Source: Megamonas sp. UBA1792
Lineage (GTDB): Bacteria; Bacillota_C; Negativicutes; Selenomonadales; Selenomonadaceae
Reading direction: 5' to 3'
Assembly: GCA_002315155.1 (NCBI GenBank)
Contig: DCFY01000053.1
Location: 1 to 13,587, forward strand
Length of the DNA: 13,587 nucleotides
Shown: piece after piece, positions 7,250-13,587 of the stretch
Layout: each line of letters begins with the position of its first letter
Position numbering within the stretch: position 1 is the first letter of the stretch
The notes under the pieces: model-generated
What the model saw: the letters and a program-made list of their open reading frames with translations, nothing else
Told to the model about the DNA's origin: nothing
Database searches by the model: none
Made by a program: the position numbers and the translations under genes

Positions 7250-7318
7250 AATTGTTCCCCCTCTGTGAGTATAAAGCATTGACTCTTCTATTTTCTCATG
7301 TTTTCAAAAAAAAGCAAC

Positions 7319-7360
7319 AAAAAAAAGGCCATTGTGTTAATTTCTTAGCACAACAACCTT
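7319..7360 (-). terminator. Intrinsic terminator of mdh
   Basis: On the minus strand the 12-base arms at 7349-7360 and 7325-7336 pair with three G-U wobbles. Within them TAA/TTA pairs close a GAAA tetraloop across a single C-A mismatch. The stem is followed by a run of eight T residues (7319-7326, the first two paired). It lies about 43 bases after the mdh stop. A smaller 7-bp hairpin (7384-7402) directly precedes the stop codon. Confidence 0.88.
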
Positions 7361-7402
7361 TCTATTAAGCAACCTTCAATGAATCAATGCTTTGTGCATC
7401 AA

Positions 7403-8353
7403 TTATTTCAGAGCGTCACCAAGAAGCGAGTTCGTATGACGAGCTGCGGCAACACTTTCTTCAAATTTAGCTTTTTCTTCGCCTTCAAGTTTAATATCAA
7501 CAATCTTTTCAATGCCCTTTGCTCCAAGAATAATTGGAACTCCGATGCAAAGATCTTTTTCACCATATTCACCATCAAGATAAACACAGCAAGGAATCAT
7601 TTTCTTGGAATCCGTAACGATTGCTTCAGCAAGTGCAGCTGCTGCAGCACCCGGAGCATACCAAGCGGAAGTTCCCAGAAGTTTTGTAAGCGTAGCTCCA
7701 CCGACTTTTGTCTTTTCAACAGCATCATGAATTGCTTCTTTGCTGAGGAACTGTGTAACAGGAATACCTCTATATGTAGCATAGCTCGTAAGTGGAACCA
7801 TTGTCTTGTCACTATGACCACCGATGACAATACCATCAATGTCAGTAGGAGTAGCAGGAATTCCGGCAGCCTTAAAAGCTTCGGACAAATAATATCTGAA
7901 TCTGCTGCTATCAAGCATACCGCCCTGGCCTATGATGCGTTCACGTGGCAATTTCGTATCTTTGAGTGTCAGATACGTCATTGCATCCATAGGATTGGAT
8001 ATAATGATGAAGATAGCATTTGGAGAATATTTCAGAGCCTGATCAACAACGCTCTTTACAATCTTCGCATTTGTACCGATAAGATCCTCACGGGTCATGC
8101 CCGGTTTACGAGGAATACCTGATGTAACGATAACAACCTTGGAATCAGCCGTAGCTGCATAGTCGTTCGTAACACCTGTGATGACCGTGTCTATGTTCAG
8201 CATATGTGCAGTCTGCATCATATCCATCGCTTTACCTTCAGAAACGCCTTCCTTGATGTCCAACAGTACCAATTCGCTTGCAAAGTTCTTCATTGCAACG
8301 ACATTAGCAACTGTAGCTCCCACATTACCAGCTCCAACAACTGTAACTTTCAT
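7403..8353 (-). CDS. mdh: Malate dehydrogenase (NAD-dependent, LDH-like type)
   Basis: The 316-residue product interconverts malate and oxaloacetate in the cytosol. It has the nucleotide-binding GAGNVG at 7-12 and an acidic D32 after the second strand, which indicates NAD preference. The active-site loop IPRKPGMTRED (80-90) carries R82 and R88, the arginine pattern that marks malate rather than lactate dehydrogenases. N120, D148 and R151 in the LDSSR segment, and catalytic H180, complete the site. Long stretches (EGVSEGKAMDMMQTA, SNPMDAMTYLTLK, LLGTSAWYAPGAA) resemble Bacteroidetes-type MDH as I recall it. An oddity is GGHSD at the catalytic histidine, where GGHGD is almost universal. A strong AAGGAGG site lies 10 bases upstream. 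It is monocistronic, with its own promoter, leader and terminator. In a fermentative anaerobe it would feed the succinate/propionate branch (inference). Confidence 0.95.
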   Translation of the reverse strand: MKVTVVGAGNVGATVANVVAMKNFASELVLLDIKEGVSEGKAMDMMQTAHMLNIDTVITGVTNDYAATADSKVVIVTSGIPRKPGMTREDLIGTNAKIVKSVVDQALKYSPNAIFIIISNPMDAMTYLTLKDTKLPRERIIGQGGMLDSSRFRYYLSEAFKAAGIPATPTDIDGIVIGGHSDKTMVPLTSYATYRGIPVTQFLSKEAIHDAVEKTKVGGATLTKLLGTSAWYAPGAAAAALAEAIVTDSKKMIPCCVYLDGEYGEKDLCIGVPIILGAKGIEKIVDIKLEGEEKAKFEESVAAARHTNSLLGDALK

Positions 8354-8455
8354 AATAAATAGCCTCCTTCAAATTAAGACGCAGCATGCCTGATCGAACC
8401 GGAAATGCACGTCCCGTTAACCCCAGAACGTATTGTACGGCCTAAGATCCTTTAC
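8354..8455 (-). promoter_or_regulatory. Approximately 100-base untranslated leader of mdh
   Basis: The stretch from the predicted transcription start near 8455 to the mdh ATG is unusually long for this window; other leaders are roughly 35-60 bases. On the minus strand ACGTTC (8427-8432) can pair with GGACGT (8410-8415), including one wobble. The strong mdh ribosome binding site is at its end (8363-8369). I do not recognise a riboswitch class, T-box or small ORF in it. Confidence 0.4.
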
Positions 8456-8461
8456 GTGTAA

Positions 8462-8490
8462 ATTATAACAAAATCATTGTGAAAAATCAA
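8462..8490 (-). promoter_or_regulatory. Promoter of mdh with extended -10
   Basis: The minus strand has TTGATT (8485-8490), a 17-base spacer and a perfect TATAAT (8462-8467) preceded by TG one base upstream, the extended -10 element. This is among the best promoters in the window and fits a highly expressed central enzyme. A CACAAT sequence lies in the spacer (8476-8481) and again 20 bases upstream (8496-8501), a possible operator pair. Confidence 0.87.
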
Positions 8491-8598
8491 CGTATATTGT
8501 GTTCAATTTTTATTTTATTATTAATCACATTTATGTATAAAGCAATTTTCCATTAATTTTATTTCAATTTACCCCTGTTTTCATTTTTTAGTGAGTAT
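8491..8598. other. AT-rich intergenic stretch upstream of mdh promoter
   Basis: Together with the mdh leader and promoter and the rubredoxin terminator this forms the only gap of about 320 bases without a gene. The stretch is very AT-rich, with runs of T and A that may act as an UP element or be intrinsically curved. I see no ORF, tRNA or repeat in it apart from the CACAAT copy at 8496-8501. Confidence 0.5.
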
Positions 8599-8647
8599 AA
8601 AAAAAGACAAGGAATACACACGCTACACTGCTGTGATTCCTTGTCTT
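8599..8647 (-). terminator. Strong intrinsic terminator of the rubredoxin gene
   Basis: A perfect 12-bp stem pairs AAGACAAGGAAT (minus strand, 8636-8647) with its complement at 8604-8615. It is extended by a further four pairs (CACA/TGTG) after one bulged base. On the minus strand it is followed by seven T residues (8599-8605, the last two in the stem). It lies about 25 bases after the rubredoxin stop and isolates it from mdh. Confidence 0.93.
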
Positions 8648-8672
8648 GTATACATACTGCTTTTACTGCTTT

Positions 8673-8837
8673 TTAATCTTCCTGTTCTTCAAACTGGTCC
8701 TTGCCTACGCCGCATAAAGGGCAGACAAAATCCTCTGGCAAATCTTCAAAAGCTACGCCTGGTGCAAGATCATAATCCGGATCACCGACTTCGCCGTCAT
8801 AGATCCAGCCACAAACCGAACAAGCCCATTTTTTCAT
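8673..8837 (-). CDS. Rubredoxin
   Basis: A 54-residue iron protein, shorter than many callers report. It has the two knuckles that bind one Fe with four cysteines: C6-S-V-C9-G and C39-P-L-C42-G. Also present are the conserved aromatic core (W4, Y13, F30) and the DPDYDLAPG and [11 protein letters not shown] segments typical of the family. Rubredoxins carry single electrons in the cytosol, in anaerobes often to rubrerythrin, rubredoxin:oxygen oxidoreductase or superoxide reductase during oxygen stress. No such partner is adjacent. AAGGGGG lies 7 bases before the ATG. The gene is monocistronic, with its own promoter and a strong terminator. The C-terminus is acidic (EEQED). Identification is secure; the partner is unknown. 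Confidence 0.97.
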   Translation of the reverse strand: MKKWACSVCGWIYDGEVGDPDYDLAPGVAFEDLPEDFVCPLCGVGKDQFEEQED

Positions 8838-8885
8838 AAACAATCCCCCTTAAAAGATTAAAATAGTATCTTTCTGTCAATCCTC

Positions 8886-8913
8886 ATATTATCATATTCT
8901 ATGAAAGTTGCAA
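8886..8913 (-). promoter_or_regulatory. Probable promoter of rubredoxin
   Basis: TTGCAA (8908-8913) and TAATAT (8886-8891) are 16 bases apart on the minus strand, with TG one base before the -10 (extended -10). The -35 box directly abuts the permease stop codon at 8914-8916. A perfect TTGACA at 8875-8880 lies further downstream, but I find no good -10 at the right distance from it. Confidence 0.55.
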
Positions 8914-10293
8914 CTATATTTTTTCTCCAGCAGCATCATTTTGTTTTTTCTTATACCGATACCCAATCCAAAGGATAAATATCCATGCTGGCAAGACAAT
9001 AACTACAAGCTTCATATCCGGTATTTGTGTCATCATCACAAGGACACCCGCAAGAAATACAATACAGAGATAATTTGCATAAGGATAAAACAGCGATCTA
9101 AACTTTGCAGTTCGCCCTTCCTTCGCATATCGACGACGAAATTTCATATGCGTCACGACAATGACAAACCAGCTCACTACAACAGCTGCAACAGCAATCA
9201 AAATAAGATACATAAAAATCTTACCCGGAAAGAAATAATTCATTGCCACTATAACCAGCGTAATTCCCGATGAAATAAAAATCCCGATCATCGGTACACC
9301 ACCCTGTGTAAGTGACTGTAAAAGCTTTGGTGCATTCCCCTCCTTTGACAAACCATAGAGCATTCGCGAATTGCTGTAGATAGCAGAATTATACACTGAT
9401 ATTGCTGCCGTTAGCACAACAATATTCAAGAGATTCGCTGCTGCTGGAATCCCGATATTTGAAAAAATCTGTACGAAAGGACTCGCCGCCATGCCAACTT
9501 CATTCCAGGGATACAGTGTCATAAGCACCAGCATTGTTCCAATATAAAAAATCAGTATACGCCAAATAACCTGGTTAATTGCACGCGGTATCGTCTCATC
9601 CGGATTTTCCGCCTCACCAGCCGTAATACCAATGAGCTCAATGCCGCCAAAAGAAAACATGACGATAACGATGGAAGACATCAGTCCCCAGACACCATAT
9701 GGCATAAATCCGCCATTCATCCAGAGATTGCTAAAATTGTCCGGTATGGGTCCCATCTGCGTAAAGATAATATATGCACCAAAGAGAATCATACAGACAA
9801 TCGCTGATACCTTGATAATTGCTGTCCAGAACTCAACTTCACCATACATACGAACATTGATAAGATTAATCATTGTAACAACGATAAGGCATACAAGTGC
9901 TGACATCCATTGCGGCAGATCCGGTATCCAATAATTCATATAGATGCCGACAGCTGTAAGCTCTGCCATACTCACGATGACGTAATTGAACCAGTAATTC
10001 CAGCCCGAAAGAAAGCCCGGAAACTCACCCCAGTATTTCGATGCATAGTAGCTGAATGATCCTGATACCGGCTCCTCAACTGCCATTTCACCAAGCATAC
10101 GCATAATAAAAAAAATTACAATACCACCAAGAAGATACGACAATACAATTGACGGTCCCGTAAGCGCAATTGTCGGTGCCGATCCATAAAAAAGGCCTGT
10201 CCCAATTGCCCCGCCCAAAGCAATCATCTGCAAATGACGATTCTTGAGCCCCCTTACCATTTTTTCCTCTTTTATACTCTTCATTTGATTCAT
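8914..10293 (-). CDS. Amino acid permease, APC superfamily (AAT family)
   Basis: The product is 459 residues from the preferred start, with about twelve hydrophobic membrane segments and short cytosolic ends. The family signature is clear: GGAIGTGLF at 27-35 in the broken first helix, then GPSIVLSYLLGG at 46-57, GEMAVEEP at 68-75 and a GGIELIGITAGEAENP segment in the middle. It resembles proton-coupled amino acid importers of the GabP/LysP/AnsP/ProY group; the substrate cannot be read from sequence. I place the start at 10293 (MNQMKS) because GGGAG lies 8 bases before it. An in-frame ATG at 10335 would add 14 residues not resembling the family and lacks a good ribosome binding site. It has its own promoter (10355-10384) and follows the FAH-gene terminator, so it is probably independent of the catabolic pair upstream. 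Confidence 0.92.
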   Translation of the reverse strand: MNQMKSIKEEKMVRGLKNRHLQMIALGGAIGTGLFYGSAPTIALTGPSIVLSYLLGGIVIFFIMRMLGEMAVEEPVSGSFSYYASKYWGEFPGFLSGWNYWFNYVIVSMAELTAVGIYMNYWIPDLPQWMSALVCLIVVTMINLINVRMYGEVEFWTAIIKVSAIVCMILFGAYIIFTQMGPIPDNFSNLWMNGGFMPYGVWGLMSSIVIVMFSFGGIELIGITAGEAENPDETIPRAINQVIWRILIFYIGTMLVLMTLYPWNEVGMAASPFVQIFSNIGIPAAANLLNIVVLTAAISVYNSAIYSNSRMLYGLSKEGNAPKLLQSLTQGGVPMIGIFISSGITLVIVAMNYFFPGKIFMYLILIAVAAVVVSWFVIVVTHMKFRRRYAKEGRTAKFRSLFYPYANYLCIVFLAGVLVMMTQIPDMKLVVIVLPAWIFILWIGYRYKKKQNDAAGEKI

Positions 10294-10354
10294 AAAAACA
10301 TCTCCCAAATCCATCCGTTCACTGTAAAAACACAACCTTTATACGAATTGTTTA

Positions 10355-10384
10355 ATCATACCGCATACAGCCAAATTCTGTCAA
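10355..10384 (-). promoter_or_regulatory. Promoter of the amino acid permease
   Basis: The minus strand has a consensus TTGACA (10379-10384), an 18-base spacer and TATGAT (10355-10360). It lies just beyond the terminator of the FAH-family gene. The predicted start near 10348 gives a leader of about 55 bases to the preferred permease start. Confidence 0.75.
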
Positions 10385-10392
10385 CAAAATAG

Positions 10393-10420
10393 AAAAAGCA
10401 GCCATTTTATCCGGCTGCCT
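10393..10420 (-). terminator. Intrinsic terminator after the FAH-family gene
   Basis: The arms GCAGCC (minus strand, 10413-10418) and GGCTGC (10398-10403) enclose a 9-base loop. The stem can extend by A-U and G-U pairs into the flanks and is followed by TTTTTC on the minus strand. It lies about 17 bases after the stop codon. Confidence 0.85.
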
Positions 10421-10434
10421 CTTCTGTATTTTAT

Positions 10435-11283
10435 TTATTTTAACGTATTCTTCAAATCTCCAATACCTTCAATTTTTATCGTTACTTCATCACCGGCCTT
10501 GAGCCAGCAGCGCTTATCTTTCGGATAGCCAAGAATAACACCCGATGGTGTACCCGTGAAGATGATGTCGCCAGGCTTCAGTGTCATGAACTGCGAGATA
10601 TAGCTCACAATCGTTGCACAATCAAAGATCATATTCTTCGTGTTTCCGTTCTGGCGCAGCATACCATTCACATACGATTGGACATTGAGTGATGAAACAT
10701 CAATCGCATCAGCTGATACAATATGTGGTCCTATTGGAGCAAAGCCATCCGGTGATTTGCCAAGCAGCCATTGTGTCGTACGAAGCTGCAGATCACGCGC
10801 CGAAAAATCATTACCTGCCGTATAACCAAAAATATAATTCTCTGCCTGTTCCTTCGTAATATCGCGTGCTTTCTTTCCTATAACGATAACAAGTTCTGCC
10901 TCATAGTCAAACTGTTCTGCTGTTTTTGGCAAAGGAATATCTTCCCCTGCGGCATTAAGTGCATTTGAAAACTTACTGAACAACGCTGGATACTTGGGCA
11001 GTTCCATATGCGTTTCTGCTGAATGATCCGCGTAGTTAAGTCCAACGCAGAGGATCTTTTCCGGGTTCATCACTGCTGGCGCATATTTTATCGCTGACAA
11101 TTCTATAACTGGTGCAGCCGCAAACAGCTCTTCTACCTTTTTCTGCACAGCACTGCTGCCCTTAATAAGTTCATCCGTATTCCGCGGCATCTCTTTACCA
11201 GCGGCTGTCAGATCGACAGCCTTCTCGCCCTGAACAGCTCCCAGATGAATTTCTTTTTGCACATAAAAATTAAAGAATTTCAT
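10435..11283 (-). CDS. Fumarylacetoacetate hydrolase (FAH) family enzyme
   Basis: A 282-residue protein with a small N-terminal domain and the FAH fold from about residue 73. Visible signatures are GLNYADH at 81-87, the metal ligands E128 and E130 in DYEAELVIVIGKKA with D159 in GNDFSARD, the GKSPDGFAPIGP segment at 175-186 and TGTPSGV near the C-terminus. The family acts on 2-oxo acids or 1,3-dicarbonyl compounds: acylpyruvase, oxaloacetate decarboxylase, 2-oxopent-4-enoate hydratase or ring-cleavage product hydrolases. The size and motifs fit the FAHD1/YcgM-like group, but the substrate is unresolved. Its ATG overlaps the stop of the molybdenum hydroxylase gene by four bases (ATGA), with GGAG inside that gene, so the two are translationally coupled and probably act in one catabolic route. 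A terminator follows. Confidence 0.92.
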   Translation of the reverse strand: MKFFNFYVQKEIHLGAVQGEKAVDLTAAGKEMPRNTDELIKGSSAVQKKVEELFAAAPVIELSAIKYAPAVMNPEKILCVGLNYADHSAETHMELPKYPALFSKFSNALNAAGEDIPLPKTAEQFDYEAELVIVIGKKARDITKEQAENYIFGYTAGNDFSARDLQLRTTQWLLGKSPDGFAPIGPHIVSADAIDVSSLNVQSYVNGMLRQNGNTKNMIFDCATIVSYISQFMTLKPGDIIFTGTPSGVILGYPKDKRCWLKAGDEVTIKIEGIGDLKNTLK

Positions 11284-13577
11284 TTTATCATCTCCATTTT
11301 TATTTTTTTCATGCCAAAATAAACTTTTTCCGCCGTAATCGGCAGCTCCTTACAGCGCACTCCCGTAGCATTATATACAGCATCCGCAATTGCTGGTGAT
11401 GGCGTATTGATGACAATTTCACCAATTGACTTTGCTCCAAAGGGTCCGGTCGGTTCATAGCTGCTCTCAAACTCGACACGCACATTTCCAACATCAAGAC
11501 GTGACGGCAAACGATATTGCATAAAGGAATTGTTAGCAATCTTCCCGTTTTCATCAATAATGACATCTTCAAAGAGCGCCATACCAATGCCCTGAACAAT
11601 ACCACCCTCTGTCTGAACACGTGACAGTGCCGGATTAATGACTGTACCACAGTCAACGACCGCTGCAAAATCAACGAGCGCAATATGCCCCGTCGCTATG
11701 TCCACCTCAATCTCTGCGATTCCTGCCATAAACGGTGGTGGTGAAGTCGGTGAATAGTGTGATTCCGTAGCATAGAGGGCTGTACTGTTTGCACACATTG
11801 CTGCATTAGCAATATCTTTGAGCGTAAGCAGCTTACCTGTATCGATATTTATAACACACTTCCCATCAAATTCAAGAAGATCCTCATCTTCACATTTCAT
11901 CATAGAAGCTGCCTGTTTACAAATGCGTTTACGCAGTTCACAGCATGTCTTAACAACAGCCATTCCCGTAATATATGTTGTCGATGATGCATACGATCCG
12001 CAATCATATGGTGAACTATCTGTATCAACACCAGTCACGACGATATCATCCACAGAGCATTCGAGACAATCCGCTGCAATCTGCGCAAGTATCGTATCAC
12101 ATCCGGTTCCCATATCCGTTGCCCCGATTTCCATCGAGTAAAACCCATCATCGTTTACCTTGATCGCAACCGCTGCTGTATCAACATTAGAAATACCCGA
12201 TCCCTGCATTGCGAGCGACATTCCGACAGCTCGTACTTTTCCATTCCCCATATCGCGGCATGGATATTTTTCATTCCATTTTATCATTTTTTTTGCCCGC
12301 GCCAGACAGCGGTCGAGCGCACAGCTCGTTGCCGTTTCATTGTAATACGATGGCATTTTCTGACCTTCACGTACGATATTAAGTTCTCTGATCTTTGCCG
12401 GGTCCATATGGAGCTTGGCGGCAAGCTCATTCACTGCTGATTCCACAGCAAAAATCCCCTGTGTTGCACCATAGCCGCGATAAGCTCCAGCTGCAATCGT
12501 ATTCGTATAAACCGCTTCATAGTTAAAGCGGAATGCCGCAAACTTCCCGTAGAGTGAAATCGACTTATGACCCGCAAGCGTCACTGTCGTAGGGCTGTGA
12601 TCCCCATAAGCACCCGCGTTCCAAAGTGCATCAACGGAAATGACCTTAATTATGCCATTTTTTGTTGCACCAATACGCGCCGTAATTCGGCTTTCATGGC
12701 GCGGTGACGATACCGTCTGAGTTTCAACACGTGTATAGATCATTTTTGCGTGCCTGCCTGTAACCTTCGTAACAATTGCCGGATAGATTTCCATAACAGC
12801 GGTCTGCTTGGCACCAAAACCACCGCCAATACGCGGTTTGATAACACGCACTCTGGACTTCGGCACCTCCAAAGCCGTTGCTACAATACGCCGCACATGA
12901 AATGGAACCTGCGTCGAACTCACGATAACAAGTCTCCCGTGCAGATCAATATAGCTGTAAGCCCGAAAGGTTTCCATCATCGACTGCTGGCACTGCTTCG
13001 TATGATAAACACCTTCAACAATCACGTCACAGTCTGCAAACGTCCCCTCGACATCACCCCAGTCTTCTCTTGCGGCAGCGACAATATTGCGTTTGTTATC
13101 ACCGCCAACCGGAACACGCGAAATCCAGTCATCCTCCGGATGAACAATCGTCTGACTGTCTTTTGCCTGTGTAAAATCAACAATCGCTTCAAGCCTGTCA
13201 TACTCAACTTTGATGAGCTGCATTGCCCTGTCAACCGACTTTTCATCAACGCCGGCAACAATAGCTGCCGGATCACCAACATAGCGCAGACGCTGATCAA
13301 GAATGAGCTTATCATATGGGCTCAGCTCTGGATACGTCTGTCCTGCAATTGTAAAACGTGTCTTGGGCACATCCTCATACGTCAATATGCATGCAATGCC
13401 CGGAACTTTTTTTGCGATTACCGTATTAATCTTTTTAATACATGCATGCGCATACGGACTGCGAAGTACCTTGACAACAAGACAGTCCTTCGGTGCAATA
13501 TCATCCATATAAACCGGCTTGCCCGTAACAAGTGCTACCGCATCCTTTTTCATAACGGAACGATTAACCTCTGTCAT
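11280..13577 (-). CDS. Molybdenum hydroxylase, molybdopterin-binding large subunit (xanthine dehydrogenase/aldehyde oxidase family)
   Basis: A complete 765-residue subunit. The N-terminal hammerhead domain (about 15-140) contains RSPYAHACI (39-47) and LRYVGDPAA (97-105). The molybdenum domain follows, with QQSMMET (197-203), GGGFGAKQ (251-258), RGYGATQG (367-374), DMGTG (488-492), SYASSTTYITG (528-538), EGGIVQGIG (657-665) and GAKSIGE (714-720), whose E720 is the likely catalytic base. The enzyme hydroxylates a purine, other N-heterocycle or aldehyde using water, passing electrons to FeS and FAD subunits that are not in the window. DMGTG replaces the DMGQG seen in many xanthine dehydrogenases. 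The start at 13577 has AGGTG upstream. An upstream frame reaching TGA at 13574-13576 would overlap by four bases, suggesting another subunit gene to the right. The substrate cannot be assigned. Confidence 0.93.
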   Translation of the reverse strand: MTEVNRSVMKKDAVALVTGKPVYMDDIAPKDCLVVKVLRSPYAHACIKKINTVIAKKVPGIACILTYEDVPKTRFTIAGQTYPELSPYDKLILDQRLRYVGDPAAIVAGVDEKSVDRAMQLIKVEYDRLEAIVDFTQAKDSQTIVHPEDDWISRVPVGGDNKRNIVAAAREDWGDVEGTFADCDVIVEGVYHTKQCQQSMMETFRAYSYIDLHGRLVIVSSTQVPFHVRRIVATALEVPKSRVRVIKPRIGGGFGAKQTAVMEIYPAIVTKVTGRHAKMIYTRVETQTVSSPRHESRITARIGATKNGIIKVISVDALWNAGAYGDHSPTTVTLAGHKSISLYGKFAAFRFNYEAVYTNTIAAGAYRGYGATQGIFAVESAVNELAAKLHMDPAKIRELNIVREGQKMPSYYNETATSCALDRCLARAKKMIKWNEKYPCRDMGNGKVRAVGMSLAMQGSGISNVDTAAVAIKVNDDGFYSMEIGATDMGTGCDTILAQIAADCLECSVDDIVVTGVDTDSSPYDCGSYASSTTYITGMAVVKTCCELRKRICKQAASMMKCEDEDLLEFDGKCVINIDTGKLLTLKDIANAAMCANSTALYATESHYSPTSPPPFMAGIAEIEVDIATGHIALVDFAAVVDCGTVINPALSRVQTEGGIVQGIGMALFEDVIIDENGKIANNSFMQYRLPSRLDVGNVRVEFESSYEPTGPFGAKSIGEIVINTPSPAIADAVYNATGVRCKELPITAEKVYFGMKKIKMEMIK

Positions 13578-13587
13578 GACTTCACCT

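Noticed and set aside
7250..7279. Ten-residue N-terminal extension (MLYTHRGGTI) of the second HAD phosphatase
   Set aside because: The strong ribosome binding site lies inside this stretch and the paralogue begins at the equivalent MAIKL, so translation most likely starts at 7249.
7268..7296. Possible promoter for the HAD pair (TATACT at 7268-7273)
   Set aside because: No acceptable -35 hexamer lies 16-18 bases upstream, so I could not support it as a feature, although some promoter is expected after the mdh terminator.
7379..8122. A 247-codon plus-strand open frame opposite mdh
   Set aside because: It is antisense to a convincing mdh gene, its translation is low-complexity with many Cys, Asn and Phe residues and no family features, and no good ribosome binding site precedes it.
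8372..8405. T-loop-like GGTTCGATC on the minus strand in the mdh leader, hinting at a tRNA or tRNA relic
   Set aside because: No 5-bp T-stem, acceptor stem or anticodon arm can be formed around it.
8470..8505. Rex operator over the mdh promoter
   Set aside because: Only one TTCACAA half-site is present; the other half does not match TTGTGAA, so a full palindrome is absent.
10294..10335. Fourteen-residue N-terminal extension of the amino acid permease
   Set aside because: A GGGAG site 8 bases before the ATG at 10293 favours the shorter form, and the extra residues do not resemble APC permeases.
1..13587. CRISPR arrays, insertion sequences, tRNA or rRNA genes
   Set aside because: No regularly spaced repeats, transposase-like frames, terminal inverted repeats or RNA gene signatures were seen on either strand.

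Overview
The window looks like chromosome from an anaerobic, low-to-mid GC Firmicute. It carries the rapZ-yvcK-whiA cluster typical of Gram-positive bacteria, a stand-alone rubredoxin, a molybdenum hydroxylase, and a SCIFF ranthipeptide locus, a family known mainly from clostridia. Negativicutes or another clostridial relative would fit, but this is inference; there is no rRNA or tRNA here to place it. Every gene I can support lies on the minus strand, so the genes are transcribed from right to left.

Reading in the direction of transcription. (1) 13577-10435: a two-gene unit encoding the molybdenum-binding subunit of a xanthine dehydrogenase/aldehyde oxidase-type enzyme, followed with a 4-base overlap by a fumarylacetoacetate hydrolase (FAH)-family enzyme, and closed by a terminator. 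The redox subunits are probably just beyond the right edge. (2) 10293-8914: an APC-family amino acid permease with its own promoter. (3) 8837-8673: a 54-residue rubredoxin with a promoter that touches the permease stop codon and a strong terminator. (4) 8353-7403: malate dehydrogenase with a near-consensus extended -10 promoter, a leader of about 100 bases and a terminator. (5) 7249-5627: two tandem Cof-type HAD phosphatases of identical length. (6) 5556-353: an apparent five-gene operon, rapZ - yvcK - whiA - polysaccharide deacetylase - secreted protein of unknown function, driven by a TTGCAG-17-TATAAT promoter. (7) 275 to the left edge: scfA, a 45-residue six-cysteine SCIFF precursor with its own promoter, then a hairpin, then the first codons of scfB, its radical SAM maturase.

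Functionally the window mixes envelope and central-metabolism control (RapZ, YvcK, WhiA, cell-surface deacetylase, exported protein) with anaerobic redox and catabolic functions (MDH, rubredoxin, molybdenum hydroxylase, FAH enzyme). The most notable item is the scfA/scfB ranthipeptide locus at the left edge: the precursor is only 45 codons and easily missed. A recurring architectural feature is that promoters sit within 0-7 bases of the previous stop codon without an intervening terminator.
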